Positions 8,407 through 16,121 of a stretch of DNA of 44,177 bases are shown in pieces. The notes under the pieces are model-generated. The model did no database searches. It had not been told where the DNA came from and worked only from the letters and a program-made list of their open reading frames with translations. Within the stretch, counting starts at the first letter, position 1, and each line of letters begins with the position of its first letter. The stretch comes from Alphaproteobacteria bacterium (lineage in GTDB: Bacteria; Pseudomonadota; Alphaproteobacteria; UBA7879; UBA5542), in the NCBI GenBank assembly GCA_037146715.1, contig JBAWWO010000012.1, positions 1-44,177 of the forward strand, given 5' to 3'. The position numbers and the translations under genes were made by a program.

Positions 8407-9177
8407 CTAAGCATCACTCTCTTTTTGTTCTGGTAATTTTGGTCTAGGCCTAGGTTTGGGTATGGGTTTCTCTGTCCCTGGTAAAAGACCAGTCTTTTTC
8501 AAAGTTGGAAACAAAGGAGTAGGGGAAGTGACCACTCTTTCTTCCAGCTTCTCTTCTCGGCTAGGTCTCCGTTTTAGCTTAACCCCAGCAGCTATTTGTG
8601 CTGCAATATCACCAGCGGAAGTAGCTGCTGAGGGAGGAGCCTTCGATGCAACCTCAACTTTCTTCAATTTTTTTCCTGCCTGTATTTCAGCCAAAAGGGC
8701 ACTCTTTGGGTTACCTCCCTGATTCAGCTCGGCGTTACTTACTTCTTCCCCCTTTTTTAATTTATTAGCGGCTATTTGCTCGGCTAATGAAAGCGTCTCA
8801 TGGCCTTTTGTTCCTGAAAAGGGAGCAGGCGGTGGTGGCGGTGGCGGAGGTGGCGCGCTTCCAAAAGGAGGAGGAGGTGGTGGTGGAATATTCGAACCGG
8901 TAGCCCATCCTTCCTCCACTGAAGAAGTTGGACGAGGCGATGATGACCGCTCCCTCACGACACAATATGCATCAGAGCGCTTTAAAATTTCAGCAACAAG
9001 TGGTTCAAGAGATTGTTGATTGGATTCAGGAAAGCGCTCTCGTAGAAGTTTTAAAATATCTGAACCCAAATGCCCCTTATCAGCAGGCATTTGACGCCCC
9101 CTACTTCCCATAGATGCTTGCACACCCTGCACATAATACAGCCCTATCAACGCAATACATAAAAACTTGAATTTCAT
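8407..9177 (-). CDS. Secreted proline-rich protein with three WH2 actin-binding motifs
   Basis: This 256-residue protein starts with a Sec signal peptide (about 1-22, ending VQGVQAS). A helical N-terminal region (35-70) is followed by two polyproline runs, seven prolines at 98-104 and nine at 109-117. Three tandem motifs of WASP-homology-2 type follow: LAEQIAANKLKKGEE near 131-145, LLAEIQAGKKLKKVE at 161-175 and IAAQIAAGVKLKRRP at 191-205. The middle one matches the WH2 consensus LLxxIxxGxxLKKV almost perfectly. The C-terminus is proline- and basic-rich (PIPKPRPRPKLP). WH2 motifs bind monomeric actin and polyproline binds profilin, so secreted bacterial proteins of this build (RickA, Sca2, VopF/L, BimA, Tarp) nucleate host actin. 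The gene has its own upstream region and lies 94 bp after the nuclease-like gene. Actin binding is inferred from motifs. Confidence 0.85.
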   Translation of the reverse strand: MKFKFLCIALIGLYYVQGVQASMGSRGRQMPADKGHLGSDILKLLRERFPESNQQSLEPLVAEILKRSDAYCVVRERSSSPRPTSSVEEGWATGSNIPPPPPPPFGSAPPPPPPPPPAPFSGTKGHETLSLAEQIAANKLKKGEEVSNAELNQGGNPKSALLAEIQAGKKLKKVEVASKAPPSAATSAGDIAAQIAAGVKLKRRPSREEKLEERVVTSPTPLFPTLKKTGLLPGTEKPIPKPRPRPKLPEQKESDA

Positions 9178-9271
9178 TTACGAATACCCCCTAATTCTTT
9201 CTTTATTTTTTTCACGGTGTCACAAAAAAGTAGCCTCGTCAAATAATTTCCAAGAGGATGTAGGGACGCTT

Positions 9272-10042
9272 CTAAAAAAGCTTCTTTTTTAGGGCTTGGT
9301 ATTTGGTCAGAGCTTGGTTCAATTTAATACCCCTATTTTTCCAATAAGCCCTTCTGAATCGATCAAAGGTTTTTCTATCAATTTTAGAAGTTCCTGATTT
9401 CAGGTTATAATGCAATTTGCCATGATATTTATTATGGGTTGATTGAGTAATTTCGGCCAATACCCCATCCTGCTGGGTTAAGTGGTGTAATTGTATAGGT
9501 TTATCGTCTGCCCCTAAAGGTGAATATCCTAATTTAAGTCGCTCTAAATTGGTTCTTCCCCTAGCATCTTTCTTAAGAGGTGAAATATGCGCTTGCAAAA
9601 CCAATTGCTCATTTTTGTCAACCTTGTGCGCAAAAAACTCACAGGACTCAAAATGTCCCCCTACTGCGCCTATCTCAATAGAAGTAGCTTTTCTTAAAAC
9701 TGCCCCCGCATTAAGCGGTGTTACAACTGGATTAGGATTTTTTTTACTGGGAACACGATCTCCAATATAATTGGTAAGCTCTGATAAAGCCCTACGTTCT
9801 ATTTTAACGGGAGTCAAATGACTAGGCGATAAAAGCCCTAAAGATTTTCTTTTACTTGAACGACCGCTCCGCATGCTTGCCTCTATTTTTCCGTTGTTAG
9901 GCATACGCAATTCAGAACTTAATCGGGCTGCAACGGGATGTTGCACAGTATTTTCATCTAATATTTCAAAAAACAAAGACGACTTAGCAAAATTATTAAA
10001 TAAAAAACAACAAAATAATAAATAAAATATATACTTATTCAT
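9272..10042 (-). CDS. Secreted LHH-family (HNH/Endo VII superfamily) nuclease toxin-like protein
   Basis: Starting at the ATG preceded by AGAGG (the ATG 15 nt upstream has no such site), the product has 256 residues. Numbered from the upstream ATG, a signal peptide covers about 6-26. A basic low-complexity region follows, and the C-terminal part (about 170-245) matches the LHH toxin nuclease domain: LGYSPLGADDKPIQLHHLTQ with LHH at 190-192, AEITQSTHNKYHGKLHY supplying further histidines (208, 212, 216), and DRFRRAYWKNR near 232-242. This order (G-DKPIxLHH, E-T---H, LH, F--R-YWKNR) is known from C-terminal toxin domains of polymorphic and LXG toxins. Here the domain follows a plain signal peptide, and no immunity-like gene is adjacent. 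The region after LHH is complete, so activity is plausible but untested. Confidence 0.8.
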   Translation of the reverse strand: MNKYIFYLLFCCFLFNNFAKSSLFFEILDENTVQHPVAARLSSELRMPNNGKIEASMRSGRSSKRKSLGLLSPSHLTPVKIERRALSELTNYIGDRVPSKKNPNPVVTPLNAGAVLRKATSIEIGAVGGHFESCEFFAHKVDKNEQLVLQAHISPLKKDARGRTNLERLKLGYSPLGADDKPIQLHHLTQQDGVLAEITQSTHNKYHGKLHYNLKSGTSKIDRKTFDRFRRAYWKNRGIKLNQALTKYQALKKKLF

Positions 10043-10066
10043 AAAATACCTCTTCATATAAAGTGT

Positions 10067-10095
10067 TATATACTTATTATTAAATTTTTAATCAA
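10067..10095 (-). promoter_or_regulatory. Candidate sigma-70 promoter of the LHH nuclease gene
   Basis: On the minus strand TTGATT (10090-10095) and TATATA (10067-10072) are separated by 17 bases. The leader that follows ends in TTTATATGAAGAGG before the start codon and resembles the leaders of the secreted-protein genes at 35292 and 40387. Confidence 0.5.
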
Positions 10096-10186
10096 TATTT
10101 ATTGTTGTTAATTTTAATTATTATTTAAATTTTATTGTTTTTCTTCAAAAGTTGTTTTTCTTAATGAACCCTGGTATAGTGAATAA

Positions 10187-10987
10187 ATGCGTTGTATTGC
10201 CTATTCCACAGCTGAGTCTTACACTCTCAAAAAATTAGCCGATCATTTTCAAAGTGAGGGCGCCAAGTGCTCTCTGCACAATAAAGAGGTTCTTCACCTT
10301 CCTCGGGCCAAAGAAAAGGGCGATATTTTCTTTTTTGATTATGGATGTGTTGTTTTCTGGAACGTTCCTAAAAAGACTGAACACAGTATCTTAGAAACGC
10401 TAAAAAATTTCTCAGCCCATCCCTATCACAAGCAGGAATCAGATGAATTCGAATACGAAGTCAGTCGCAAAGAACCCAAAACACTTATAAGCAACGGGGT
10501 TATTACCCTGTCTGGCACGAAAGTTTTCAAAAAACTTGTTGTTTCTTTTGCTTTGTCCCAATCCGTTAAGCTGATGACTTTTGAAGAAGTTATTTTGAAT
10601 GCCATTGAAGATACGCGAAATATGCCAGAAGAAATGGCATTACATGGGAAGGTCTCCCTATCTCGCAAAGAAATTTCCCAGAAAATGGGCCGTATTTTTA
10701 TTGTGCGCCATTCGGTGAATTTGCATACAGAAATGCTAGATATTCCTGAATTCTTTTGGGAATATCCGGAATACGAATCCCTGTATAAAATGATTTTGAA
10801 AGACTTTGACGTTCCCCAACGTTTAGAAGTTTTGAACCGCCGCATGGAAATGATTCAAGAGCTTTTCTCTATGTTAGGCGGAGAACTAAACCACCAGCAT
10901 TCGTCTCTGCTCGAGTGGATCATTATTATTCTGATCTCAGTTGAAATTGCCCTGTTCCTGTTGAAGGAAGTCTGGAAAATCGTTTAA
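10187..10987 (+). CDS. RMND1/Rmd1 (DUF155) family protein
   Basis: This 266-residue protein belongs by sequence pattern to the DUF155 family, which includes mitochondrial RMND1 and yeast Rmd1/Sif2. Typical segments are GDIFFFDYGCVVFWNV near residues 45-60, KLMTFEEVILNAIEDT, and the region LHTEMLDIPEFFWEYPEYE followed by LEVLNRRMEMIQELF. A single hydrophobic segment closes the C-terminus (WIIIILISVEIALFLL), which anchors family members in the membrane. RMND1 is needed for mitochondrial translation; the bacterial role is not known. The gene diverges from the LHH nuclease gene across an AT-rich gap of about 145 bp. Confidence 0.85.
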   Translation: MRCIAYSTAESYTLKKLADHFQSEGAKCSLHNKEVLHLPRAKEKGDIFFFDYGCVVFWNVPKKTEHSILETLKNFSAHPYHKQESDEFEYEVSRKEPKTLISNGVITLSGTKVFKKLVVSFALSQSVKLMTFEEVILNAIEDTRNMPEEMALHGKVSLSRKEISQKMGRIFIVRHSVNLHTEMLDIPEFFWEYPEYESLYKMILKDFDVPQRLEVLNRRMEMIQELFSMLGGELNHQHSSLLEWIIIILISVEIALFLLKEVWKIV

Positions 10988-10996
10988 ATTAAATAG

Positions 10997-11083
10997 TGGT
11001 ACCCGCGGCCGGACTCGAACCGGCAAGGCCGTTAAGCCAACGGATTTTAAGTCCGTCGTGTCTACCTATTCCACCACGCGGGC
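10997..11083 (-). tRNA. tRNA-Leu (anticodon TAA)
   Basis: An 87-nt class II tRNA on the minus strand with encoded CCA. The acceptor is GCCCGCG/CGCGGGT with a G1:U72 end as in other tRNA-Leu(TAA). The anticodon loop ACTTAAAAT places TAA, and a long variable arm (TTGGCTTAACGGCC) is present. Confidence 0.93.
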
Positions 11084-11161
11084 ATGGAATGTTCCCAACC
11101 TAACGAAAGGCTCCTATATATTCAAGAGATAAAAACTTAAAATCCTGGAAAAAGAATATTT

Positions 11162-11190
11162 TTGACTTTGTTTTTGACAAAAGATAGACT
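11162..11190 (+). promoter_or_regulatory. Candidate promoter upstream of the small ORF at 11275
   Basis: TTGACT (11162-11167) and TAGACT (11185-11190) are spaced by 17 bases. A G-rich stretch that could bind the ribosome (AAAGGGGGAA, 11201-11210) follows, but no ATG, GTG or TTG is at the right distance in the frame of the ORF. Confidence 0.35.
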
Positions 11191-11274
11191 TAATAAAAAC
11201 AAAGGGGGAAATATTCTCGCTTTTGGGCCTATGAAAGCCCTAGCCGCCTTTCAAAAGATTTTTGTTTAGAGTTT

Positions 11275-11553
11275 GTGAAACAAGATGGAAGCTCTCAAAA
11301 TGACGTGCCTCCTTTCAAAGTATTCCAAGGCAGTTCTTTAGGCGTTGGAAAGAAAGTAATGTATCGTTCTGAAAATGCTATGTCTGTCACAAAAGCAGGT
11401 ACAGCTTATCAGTATTGCTTCCAAAGACCTAAAAAGACACATCTTGATAGAATGAAGTTTGTGTGGACCACGGATGATGTGCCCTCTGAAAATCTGGGTT
11501 TGAAAGTGACAGGCTTTGAATACCTTGGAGAAATGAAAGAAATCAACGAATAA
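11275..11553 (+). CDS. Small protein of unknown function, start uncertain
   Basis: I do not recognise this protein. From the GTG at 11275 it has 92 residues, is soluble and carries no signal peptide. The GTG has no ribosome-binding site. The same frame is open upstream to a stop at 11194-11196, and the extra codons (reading YSRFWAYESPSRLSKDF in part) look protein-like. A candidate promoter and a purine-rich site precede that extension, yet it contains no standard start codon. The gene may therefore begin with a rare codon or have lost its 5' end. A strong hairpin terminator directly follows the stop, so this was once a separate transcription unit. Confidence 0.5.
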   Translation: MKQDGSSQNDVPPFKVFQGSSLGVGKKVMYRSENAMSVTKAGTAYQYCFQRPKKTHLDRMKFVWTTDDVPSENLGLKVTGFEYLGEMKEINE

Positions 11554-11566
11554 CAGGGAACTTTTT

Positions 11567-11606
11567 TACACCTTCTGTAGTTTATAGAACAGAAGGTGTA
11601 ATTTTG
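11567..11606 (+). terminator. Rho-independent terminator after the 11275 ORF
   Basis: A perfect 12-bp stem (TACACCTTCTGT at 11567-11578 pairing with ACAGAAGGTGTA at 11589-11600) with a 10-nt loop is followed by ATTTTG. The six Ts at 11562-11567 give it an A-rich side on the other strand. Confidence 0.8.
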
Positions 11607-11656
11607 TTGTCAAAATTATGACCTTTAGTTAATGTAAATCCCAATGGAGACGCCTT

Positions 11657-12538
11657 ATGGCATGGCATAAATTTTCTTATTCAATACTGCTTTATGCTTT
11701 AGTATTTTTGGCATTCTGCGACAGTACACAATCTGCAATAACTCATGAGGAACCAATGGAGCCACTTATTCGTATAGTTCAAATTACAGACACTCACATC
11801 ATGCCAAAAGGTGAACATTGGTGTAGCAAAACCGAAACTTTAACAAACCGTCGTCTGCAAGATGTGATCGAAGAAGTTAATGCTTTAGATCCTGATTTTG
11901 TCGTTCACACGGGTGATATTACGGATACGGGTGATCTGGCTTCTTATGAACATGCGAAAGAATTATTAGATCAGCTGAAAGCTCCTTATTTTCTGACCTG
12001 CGGAAATCATGATAACTTTCAAAACTTAAAAAGTGTCTTTCCAAAGCAACCCTTCATGAGCAATCATTTTGCATTACACGATTTAAATGGCAGCTTTATT
12101 CGAACATTAATTCTCGATACGCGTATTCCCGATAAAGATGAAGGTGTTTTATGCCCAGAACGCATACAGTGGCTTAAAGATCGTCTTGAAGAAGATTCCG
12201 AAAAACCCACTCTGCTTTTTATGCATCATTTTCCTATTGAGGTTCAAGAACCCCTATTTTCTTCAATAAATCTGAAAAACAGCTCTGAATTAGAGCGGAT
12301 TATTTTAACCAATCCTCAAATTATGGGGGTTTACTGTGGTCATTACCATCACGCTGCTTCCGCCGTTTTTGGAGGGATCCTGTGCTGGATTTCCCCCAGC
12401 ACGGCCCCTTCCCATGTTTTGGAAGGCAGCAAATGTTTGGGACTGACCCTAAGTAATCCTGCCTACAGCCTTCATAGTTATCAAAACAAAAAAACTCATA
12501 GTAAAATAATGACAATTGCTCCTTTTGTACCCTTATAG
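11657..12538 (+). CDS. Metallophosphoesterase of CpdA/Icc type with N-terminal signal peptide
   Basis: The 293-residue protein has all calcineurin-like phosphoesterase motifs: DTH (Asp45, His47), GDITD (Asp87), GNHD (Asn117, His118), MHHFP near 189-193 and GHYHH near 228-232. This set and the GHYHH ending fit class III cyclic-nucleotide phosphodiesterases (CpdA/Icc), which hydrolyse 3',5'-cAMP. Unlike cytoplasmic CpdA, the first 25 residues form a hydrophobic signal peptide, and the ATG at 11657 is preceded by GGAGA at good distance. A second in-frame ATG at 11756, with TGAGG five bases upstream, would give a cytoplasmic form of CpdA-like length. The GyrI-like gene begins 3 bp after the stop. 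Substrate is unproven; other phosphoesters are possible. Confidence 0.82.
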   Translation: MAWHKFSYSILLYALVFLAFCDSTQSAITHEEPMEPLIRIVQITDTHIMPKGEHWCSKTETLTNRRLQDVIEEVNALDPDFVVHTGDITDTGDLASYEHAKELLDQLKAPYFLTCGNHDNFQNLKSVFPKQPFMSNHFALHDLNGSFIRTLILDTRIPDKDEGVLCPERIQWLKDRLEEDSEKPTLLFMHHFPIEVQEPLFSSINLKNSSELERIILTNPQIMGVYCGHYHHAASAVFGGILCWISPSTAPSHVLEGSKCLGLTLSNPAYSLHSYQNKKTHSKIMTIAPFVPL

Positions 12539-12541
12539 AAA

Positions 12542-13030
12542 ATGAAAAAGATCTTAATCCATAAACCGGCAATGAAAATTGTAGGGATCTCAGCCCGTAC
12601 CAACAATGCTGCTGAAATGAACCCTGCAACCGCCAAGATTGGGGCCACAGTTCAGGAGTATTTTCATCGGGGCCTTCCAGAAAAAATTCAAAATCGCGCA
12701 TCCCCCGGCACCACCTATTGTATTTACACAGACTATGAAAACGACTTTCAAGGGGATTACACTTATTTCATCGGAGAAGAAGTCTGTTCTTTTAATGAGA
12801 TGCCAAAGGGCCTAAACTCTCTTACCATTCCAGCACAAAACTATGCCCAATTCACGGCGGGCCCCGGCCTTATGCCAGGCGTTTGCATTGAAGCCTGGCA
12901 AAAAATTTGGCAAATGGCTCCTGAAGACCTGAGTGGCCCCCGAAGCTATCAAGCTGACTTTGAAATCTACGACGACCGCGCTCAAGACCCTCAAAATGTA
13001 GTGCTGGATATTTGTATTGGGATTAAATAA
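12542..13030 (+). CDS. GyrI-like / AraC effector-binding domain protein
   Basis: This is a 162-residue stand-alone small-molecule-binding domain of the GyrI-like (SOUL-fold related) type. Recognisable segments are KPAMKIVGISART at 8-20, CIYTDYENDFQGDYTYFIGEEV near 78-100 and the closing DFEIYDDRAQDPQNVVLDICIGIK. There is no DNA-binding domain. Stand-alone family members bind hydrophobic small molecules, and some hydrolyse electrophiles. The gene is separated by 3 bp from the phosphoesterase gene and is probably cotranscribed; what links them is not evident. Confidence 0.8.
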   Translation: MKKILIHKPAMKIVGISARTNNAAEMNPATAKIGATVQEYFHRGLPEKIQNRASPGTTYCIYTDYENDFQGDYTYFIGEEVCSFNEMPKGLNSLTIPAQNYAQFTAGPGLMPGVCIEAWQKIWQMAPEDLSGPRSYQADFEIYDDRAQDPQNVVLDICIGIK

Positions 13031-13076
13031 AAATGCCTGAAATTGGTTTCGTTGTAAGAAGGACGATAATAAAAAC

Positions 13077-13766
13077 CTAGGCTTTCTTAAAATCTAATGC
13101 CACCACATAAATTTCGGCAGATTCTTTCCGGCTAGCTTGAGGCTTTACGTGCTTAACTGTTTTAAAGTGCTTTTTTAAATTCTTCAAAAGATCTGCGTCT
13201 GATCCCCCTTGCCATACCTTGGAAATAAACGTCCCCCCGGGGGCAAGAACCTTTAAAGCGAAATCTAAAGCCATTTCAGACAGGGCAATAATACGTAAGT
13301 GATCTGTGCTTTTGTGGCCTGTTGAGGGTGGCGCCATATCGCTTAGAACAACATCTGCAGGACCCTTTAAAAGTTTATAAAGCTCCTCAACCGATTCCAG
13401 TTTGGTGAAGTCCATTTGTAGGCAAATGGCCCCCTCAAGAGCATCCATGGGTAGAATATCCAAGGCAATCACTTGGGATTCGGGTTTGCTTGTATCAACC
13501 TTTTCCAAAACCACCTGAGTCCACCCCCCTGGGGCTGCCCCTAAATCGATGACACGACATTTCTTTTTAAACAAATCAAAGGTTTCGTCCAGCTCAAGCA
13601 ACTTAAAGGCTGCGCGAGAAAGGTAACCTTTCTTTTTGGCCTCCATCACAAAAGGGTCGTTCAATTGGCGCTGCAACCATTTCTTTGAAGAAATAGTACG
13701 CCCCTTTTTCTTTTTAAGCTTGACGGTTTCAGACCGCCCCGACAGGAAAGTTGTTTTCTTAGTCAT
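13077..13766 (-). CDS. rlmE: 23S rRNA (uridine2552-2'-O)-methyltransferase RlmE (FtsJ)
   Basis: RlmE methylates U2552 in the A loop of 23S rRNA using S-adenosylmethionine. From the start chosen (MTKKTTFLS) the protein has 229 residues, close to the family norm. Visible motifs are the K-rich start with KKWLQRQLNDPFV, the first catalytic lysine region GYLSRAAFKLLELDE, motif I VIDLGAAPGGWTQVV, the catalytic aspartate in DVVLSDMAPPSTGH, and the late lysine in GTFISKVWQGG. A longer frame to 13997 exists but its extra residues are unlike RlmE and overlap comEC, so the internal ATG is preferred. Confidence 0.93.
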   Translation of the reverse strand: MTKKTTFLSGRSETVKLKKKKGRTISSKKWLQRQLNDPFVMEAKKKGYLSRAAFKLLELDETFDLFKKKCRVIDLGAAPGGWTQVVLEKVDTSKPESQVIALDILPMDALEGAICLQMDFTKLESVEELYKLLKGPADVVLSDMAPPSTGHKSTDHLRIIALSEMALDFALKVLAPGGTFISKVWQGGSDADLLKNLKKHFKTVKHVKPQASRKESAEIYVVALDFKKA

Positions 13767-13842
13767 GCCCGTATTGTAGCGATTGTCGACCGTTAAAAGC
13801 AAAGAGTTTTTTAACCTTATCTCTAGTACCGTTTCCAAAAAA

Positions 13843-16038
13843 TTAAGGAGAACGAATGAAACCAGGGTCGAGGGCTTCGATCTGCACTTGACGCACACGA
13901 GAAGTCCAAGATCCCGCAGGTTTGCGAAGTAATCGTTCATTTTTGGGAATAGTGCTCCAGGGGCGATCTTTCTGAGAATGCCGAACTGTTTCCACATAAA
14001 ATCCCCCTGCCCTTTCTGTGATCATATGGGCACCCTGAAAAAAAACATCGAATCGATCTATGATAATTTTGGGTCTTGTACAAAAGGTTCGTGCTTTTCT
14101 AAGAGGCTCAGCTGCAATCAAAATATCGGCCTGCTCACAAGCCTTTTCTAAAGAGTCCAGGTTTTTTAGATACGCAATTTTCGTGGGGCCCCTTTGGAAA
14201 AAACATCCTCCTTCAAAAAACTCTACGGGAGCTAAAACTTTATCTTTCTTTTTGCCTTTAAATTTTAAGGTTTTATCTGGGTCTACCCCTAGTCGCGCCG
14301 CCCAGGCCTCGGGCAGAAAAGATCGGATGCGGGGAGATGAAATATAAAGCTTTCCACCATTTTCAATTCCAATGGATTTGGCATCCCCCGATACAAACAA
14401 AAAAGGTTTTTCATCCTGACAAAAACTAAGTCCAAACAGACAAAATCCCACCAACCCAACAAACCGAATAGGTCCCTTCCAAATAAGCAGCCAGAGCCCC
14501 CCAAAGGCAAAACAAACAAGCCCCCACAGGGGAATGCTCGACACAAAAACTGAGGCCCCGGGAAGACTTGATACATGCTCCGCCACCTTTTGCATCAAGC
14601 CCAATCCCTGACCCAAAATCTTGATACCCCCATCCAGGGAATAACCGCATGCAAAGGCAATGACACAGATAATGCCCACAGGCATCACCCAAAAAGTCAG
14701 CAAGGGCAAAACTAAAAGATTTGATAAAATAGCCTGCAGGGAAAACTTATGAAAATGATAAATAGTAAAAGGAAGGGTTGCGCAGGAGGCAATAATGCTT
14801 GAGAAAATAATACCCCCGCCGTACAGCAGAATTTTTTTTGGCCATGAGTCGGACAGGCTCCTTTGCAAGGGAACCCCACCCCATTCATAGAACCCAATCA
14901 GGGCCACAACAGCGCTGAAAGACATCTGAAAACTAGGCGTCAGCAAAGATTCAGGCTGCATCAGCAAAATAGCCAAGGCCGCAATGGCCACCAGTCGTAA
15001 AGATAAAGGATTCCGATCTAACAGTACCGCTACCATCATCAGGGAAAAACTGATGAAAGACCGCTGGGTCGGAATGCTGGCCCCTGACAAATTCAGGTAA
15101 AGAAAACTGCTAGTCAAGGCCCCTATGGCCGATAATTTAAACAAAGGAACCCGCAGTAAAAGCCCCGGGATTAGGCCAAATAAAACCCGAAAAAACAGAA
15201 AAGACAAAGCCCCAATCAAGCTAAGGTGCAGCCCCGAAATGGCCAGCACGTGGGCCAAACCAGAGTCGGCGAACTGTTGCCGCGTTTCTTTTGAAAGTCC
15301 GCCTGTATCCCCCGTGAGCAGAGCCGCCCCAATCGCACCATTTTGACCTGTCAAATGGGTTTGCAAATAAGCCGTTAACGCAGCCCGAAATCGCTTAAAA
15401 GAATCTCTGGCTGATACGGTTTTGGGAGTGACCGCTATAATTTTTGTGACAAATCCCATACCACTGACACCATCAAAAAAAGCCCGTCGTCGGAAATCAT
15501 AGGCCCCCGGATAAGGCGCCCCAGAAACCGCCGCAATCTTCGCTTTCAAGACAATTGCATCTCCCATTTGCAAAGACATATCTTTATTTGTTTTGCACAG
15601 TAACCTGACCAAAAAGGGATGATCCGTCTGCTTTTCATTGATGTGATCTATACGCACCAAAAGACGTCGTCCGTTGGGCGTATCTTGAACATTTTCCAAA
15701 GTTCCTTGTATAGTTTTCATCCCCATAGATCGATGCAACAGAGGTGTCTGTAAGGAATGGGTTCTGAACTGGGCCACAGAAAATCCGATCAAGGCACAAA
15801 CCATTAGGATCAGAACACCCTGCACTGATCGAAAACTCACAAAATAGATAACCCCCGCCAGAACTAGAGAGAAAGCAGGAAATACCCACTGCAACACTTG
15901 GGGTGGTTCCTGTTGTAAATTAAAATAAACCCCAATGCCCAAAGCCACAGCTACAGGCATCCACAGAAAAAGACGGCTTTTCTGGTGATCTAAAAACGAT
16001 TCGATGGTTTGAAGAATAGTTATGGTTGCCTCCGTCAT
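13843..16038 (-). CDS. comEC: ComEC/Rec2 family DNA-uptake channel protein
   Basis: ComEC forms the inner-membrane channel for single-stranded DNA uptake during transformation. The 731-residue protein has N-terminal membrane segments, an OB-like DUF4131 region (about 90-200), and the competence domain with GLAHVLAISGLHLSLIGAL near residue 250 and TLPFTIYHFHKFSLQAI near residue 420. The C-terminal region lacks the HxHxDH zinc motif of a metallo-beta-lactamase domain, as is common in alphaproteobacterial members. The ATG used has no ribosome-binding site in front; a GGAGG lies just inside the gene. It is upstream of rlmE in the same direction. Confidence 0.9.
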   Translation of the reverse strand: MTEATITILQTIESFLDHQKSRLFLWMPVAVALGIGVYFNLQQEPPQVLQWVFPAFSLVLAGVIYFVSFRSVQGVLILMVCALIGFSVAQFRTHSLQTPLLHRSMGMKTIQGTLENVQDTPNGRRLLVRIDHINEKQTDHPFLVRLLCKTNKDMSLQMGDAIVLKAKIAAVSGAPYPGAYDFRRRAFFDGVSGMGFVTKIIAVTPKTVSARDSFKRFRAALTAYLQTHLTGQNGAIGAALLTGDTGGLSKETRQQFADSGLAHVLAISGLHLSLIGALSFLFFRVLFGLIPGLLLRVPLFKLSAIGALTSSFLYLNLSGASIPTQRSFISFSLMMVAVLLDRNPLSLRLVAIAALAILLMQPESLLTPSFQMSFSAVVALIGFYEWGGVPLQRSLSDSWPKKILLYGGGIIFSSIIASCATLPFTIYHFHKFSLQAILSNLLVLPLLTFWVMPVGIICVIAFACGYSLDGGIKILGQGLGLMQKVAEHVSSLPGASVFVSSIPLWGLVCFAFGGLWLLIWKGPIRFVGLVGFCLFGLSFCQDEKPFLFVSGDAKSIGIENGGKLYISSPRIRSFLPEAWAARLGVDPDKTLKFKGKKKDKVLAPVEFFEGGCFFQRGPTKIAYLKNLDSLEKACEQADILIAAEPLRKARTFCTRPKIIIDRFDVFFQGAHMITERAGGFYVETVRHSQKDRPWSTIPKNERLLRKPAGSWTSRVRQVQIEALDPGFIRSP

Positions 16039-16052
16039 ATTTTAATGATTAT

Positions 16053-16081
16053 TTGACAAGCTTTAGATAGCCATTTACCAT
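16053..16081 (+). promoter_or_regulatory. Candidate sigma-70 promoter of dps
   Basis: A consensus -35 TTGACA (16053-16058) and TACCAT (16076-16081) are separated by 17 bases. The dps start codon follows 40 bases later. Confidence 0.55.
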
Positions 16082-16121
16082 AAAAATACATATAAAAAAA
16101 GCCACAAAAGGGGATGCTATT

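Noticed and set aside
8456..8722. Plus-strand frame opposite the WH2 gene
   Set aside because: It is the complement of a proline- and lysine-rich coding region and has no ribosome-binding site or recognisable domain.
13767..13997. N-terminal extension of rlmE
   Set aside because: The added residues do not resemble RlmE and overlap the comEC 3' end; the internal ATG gives the normal length.
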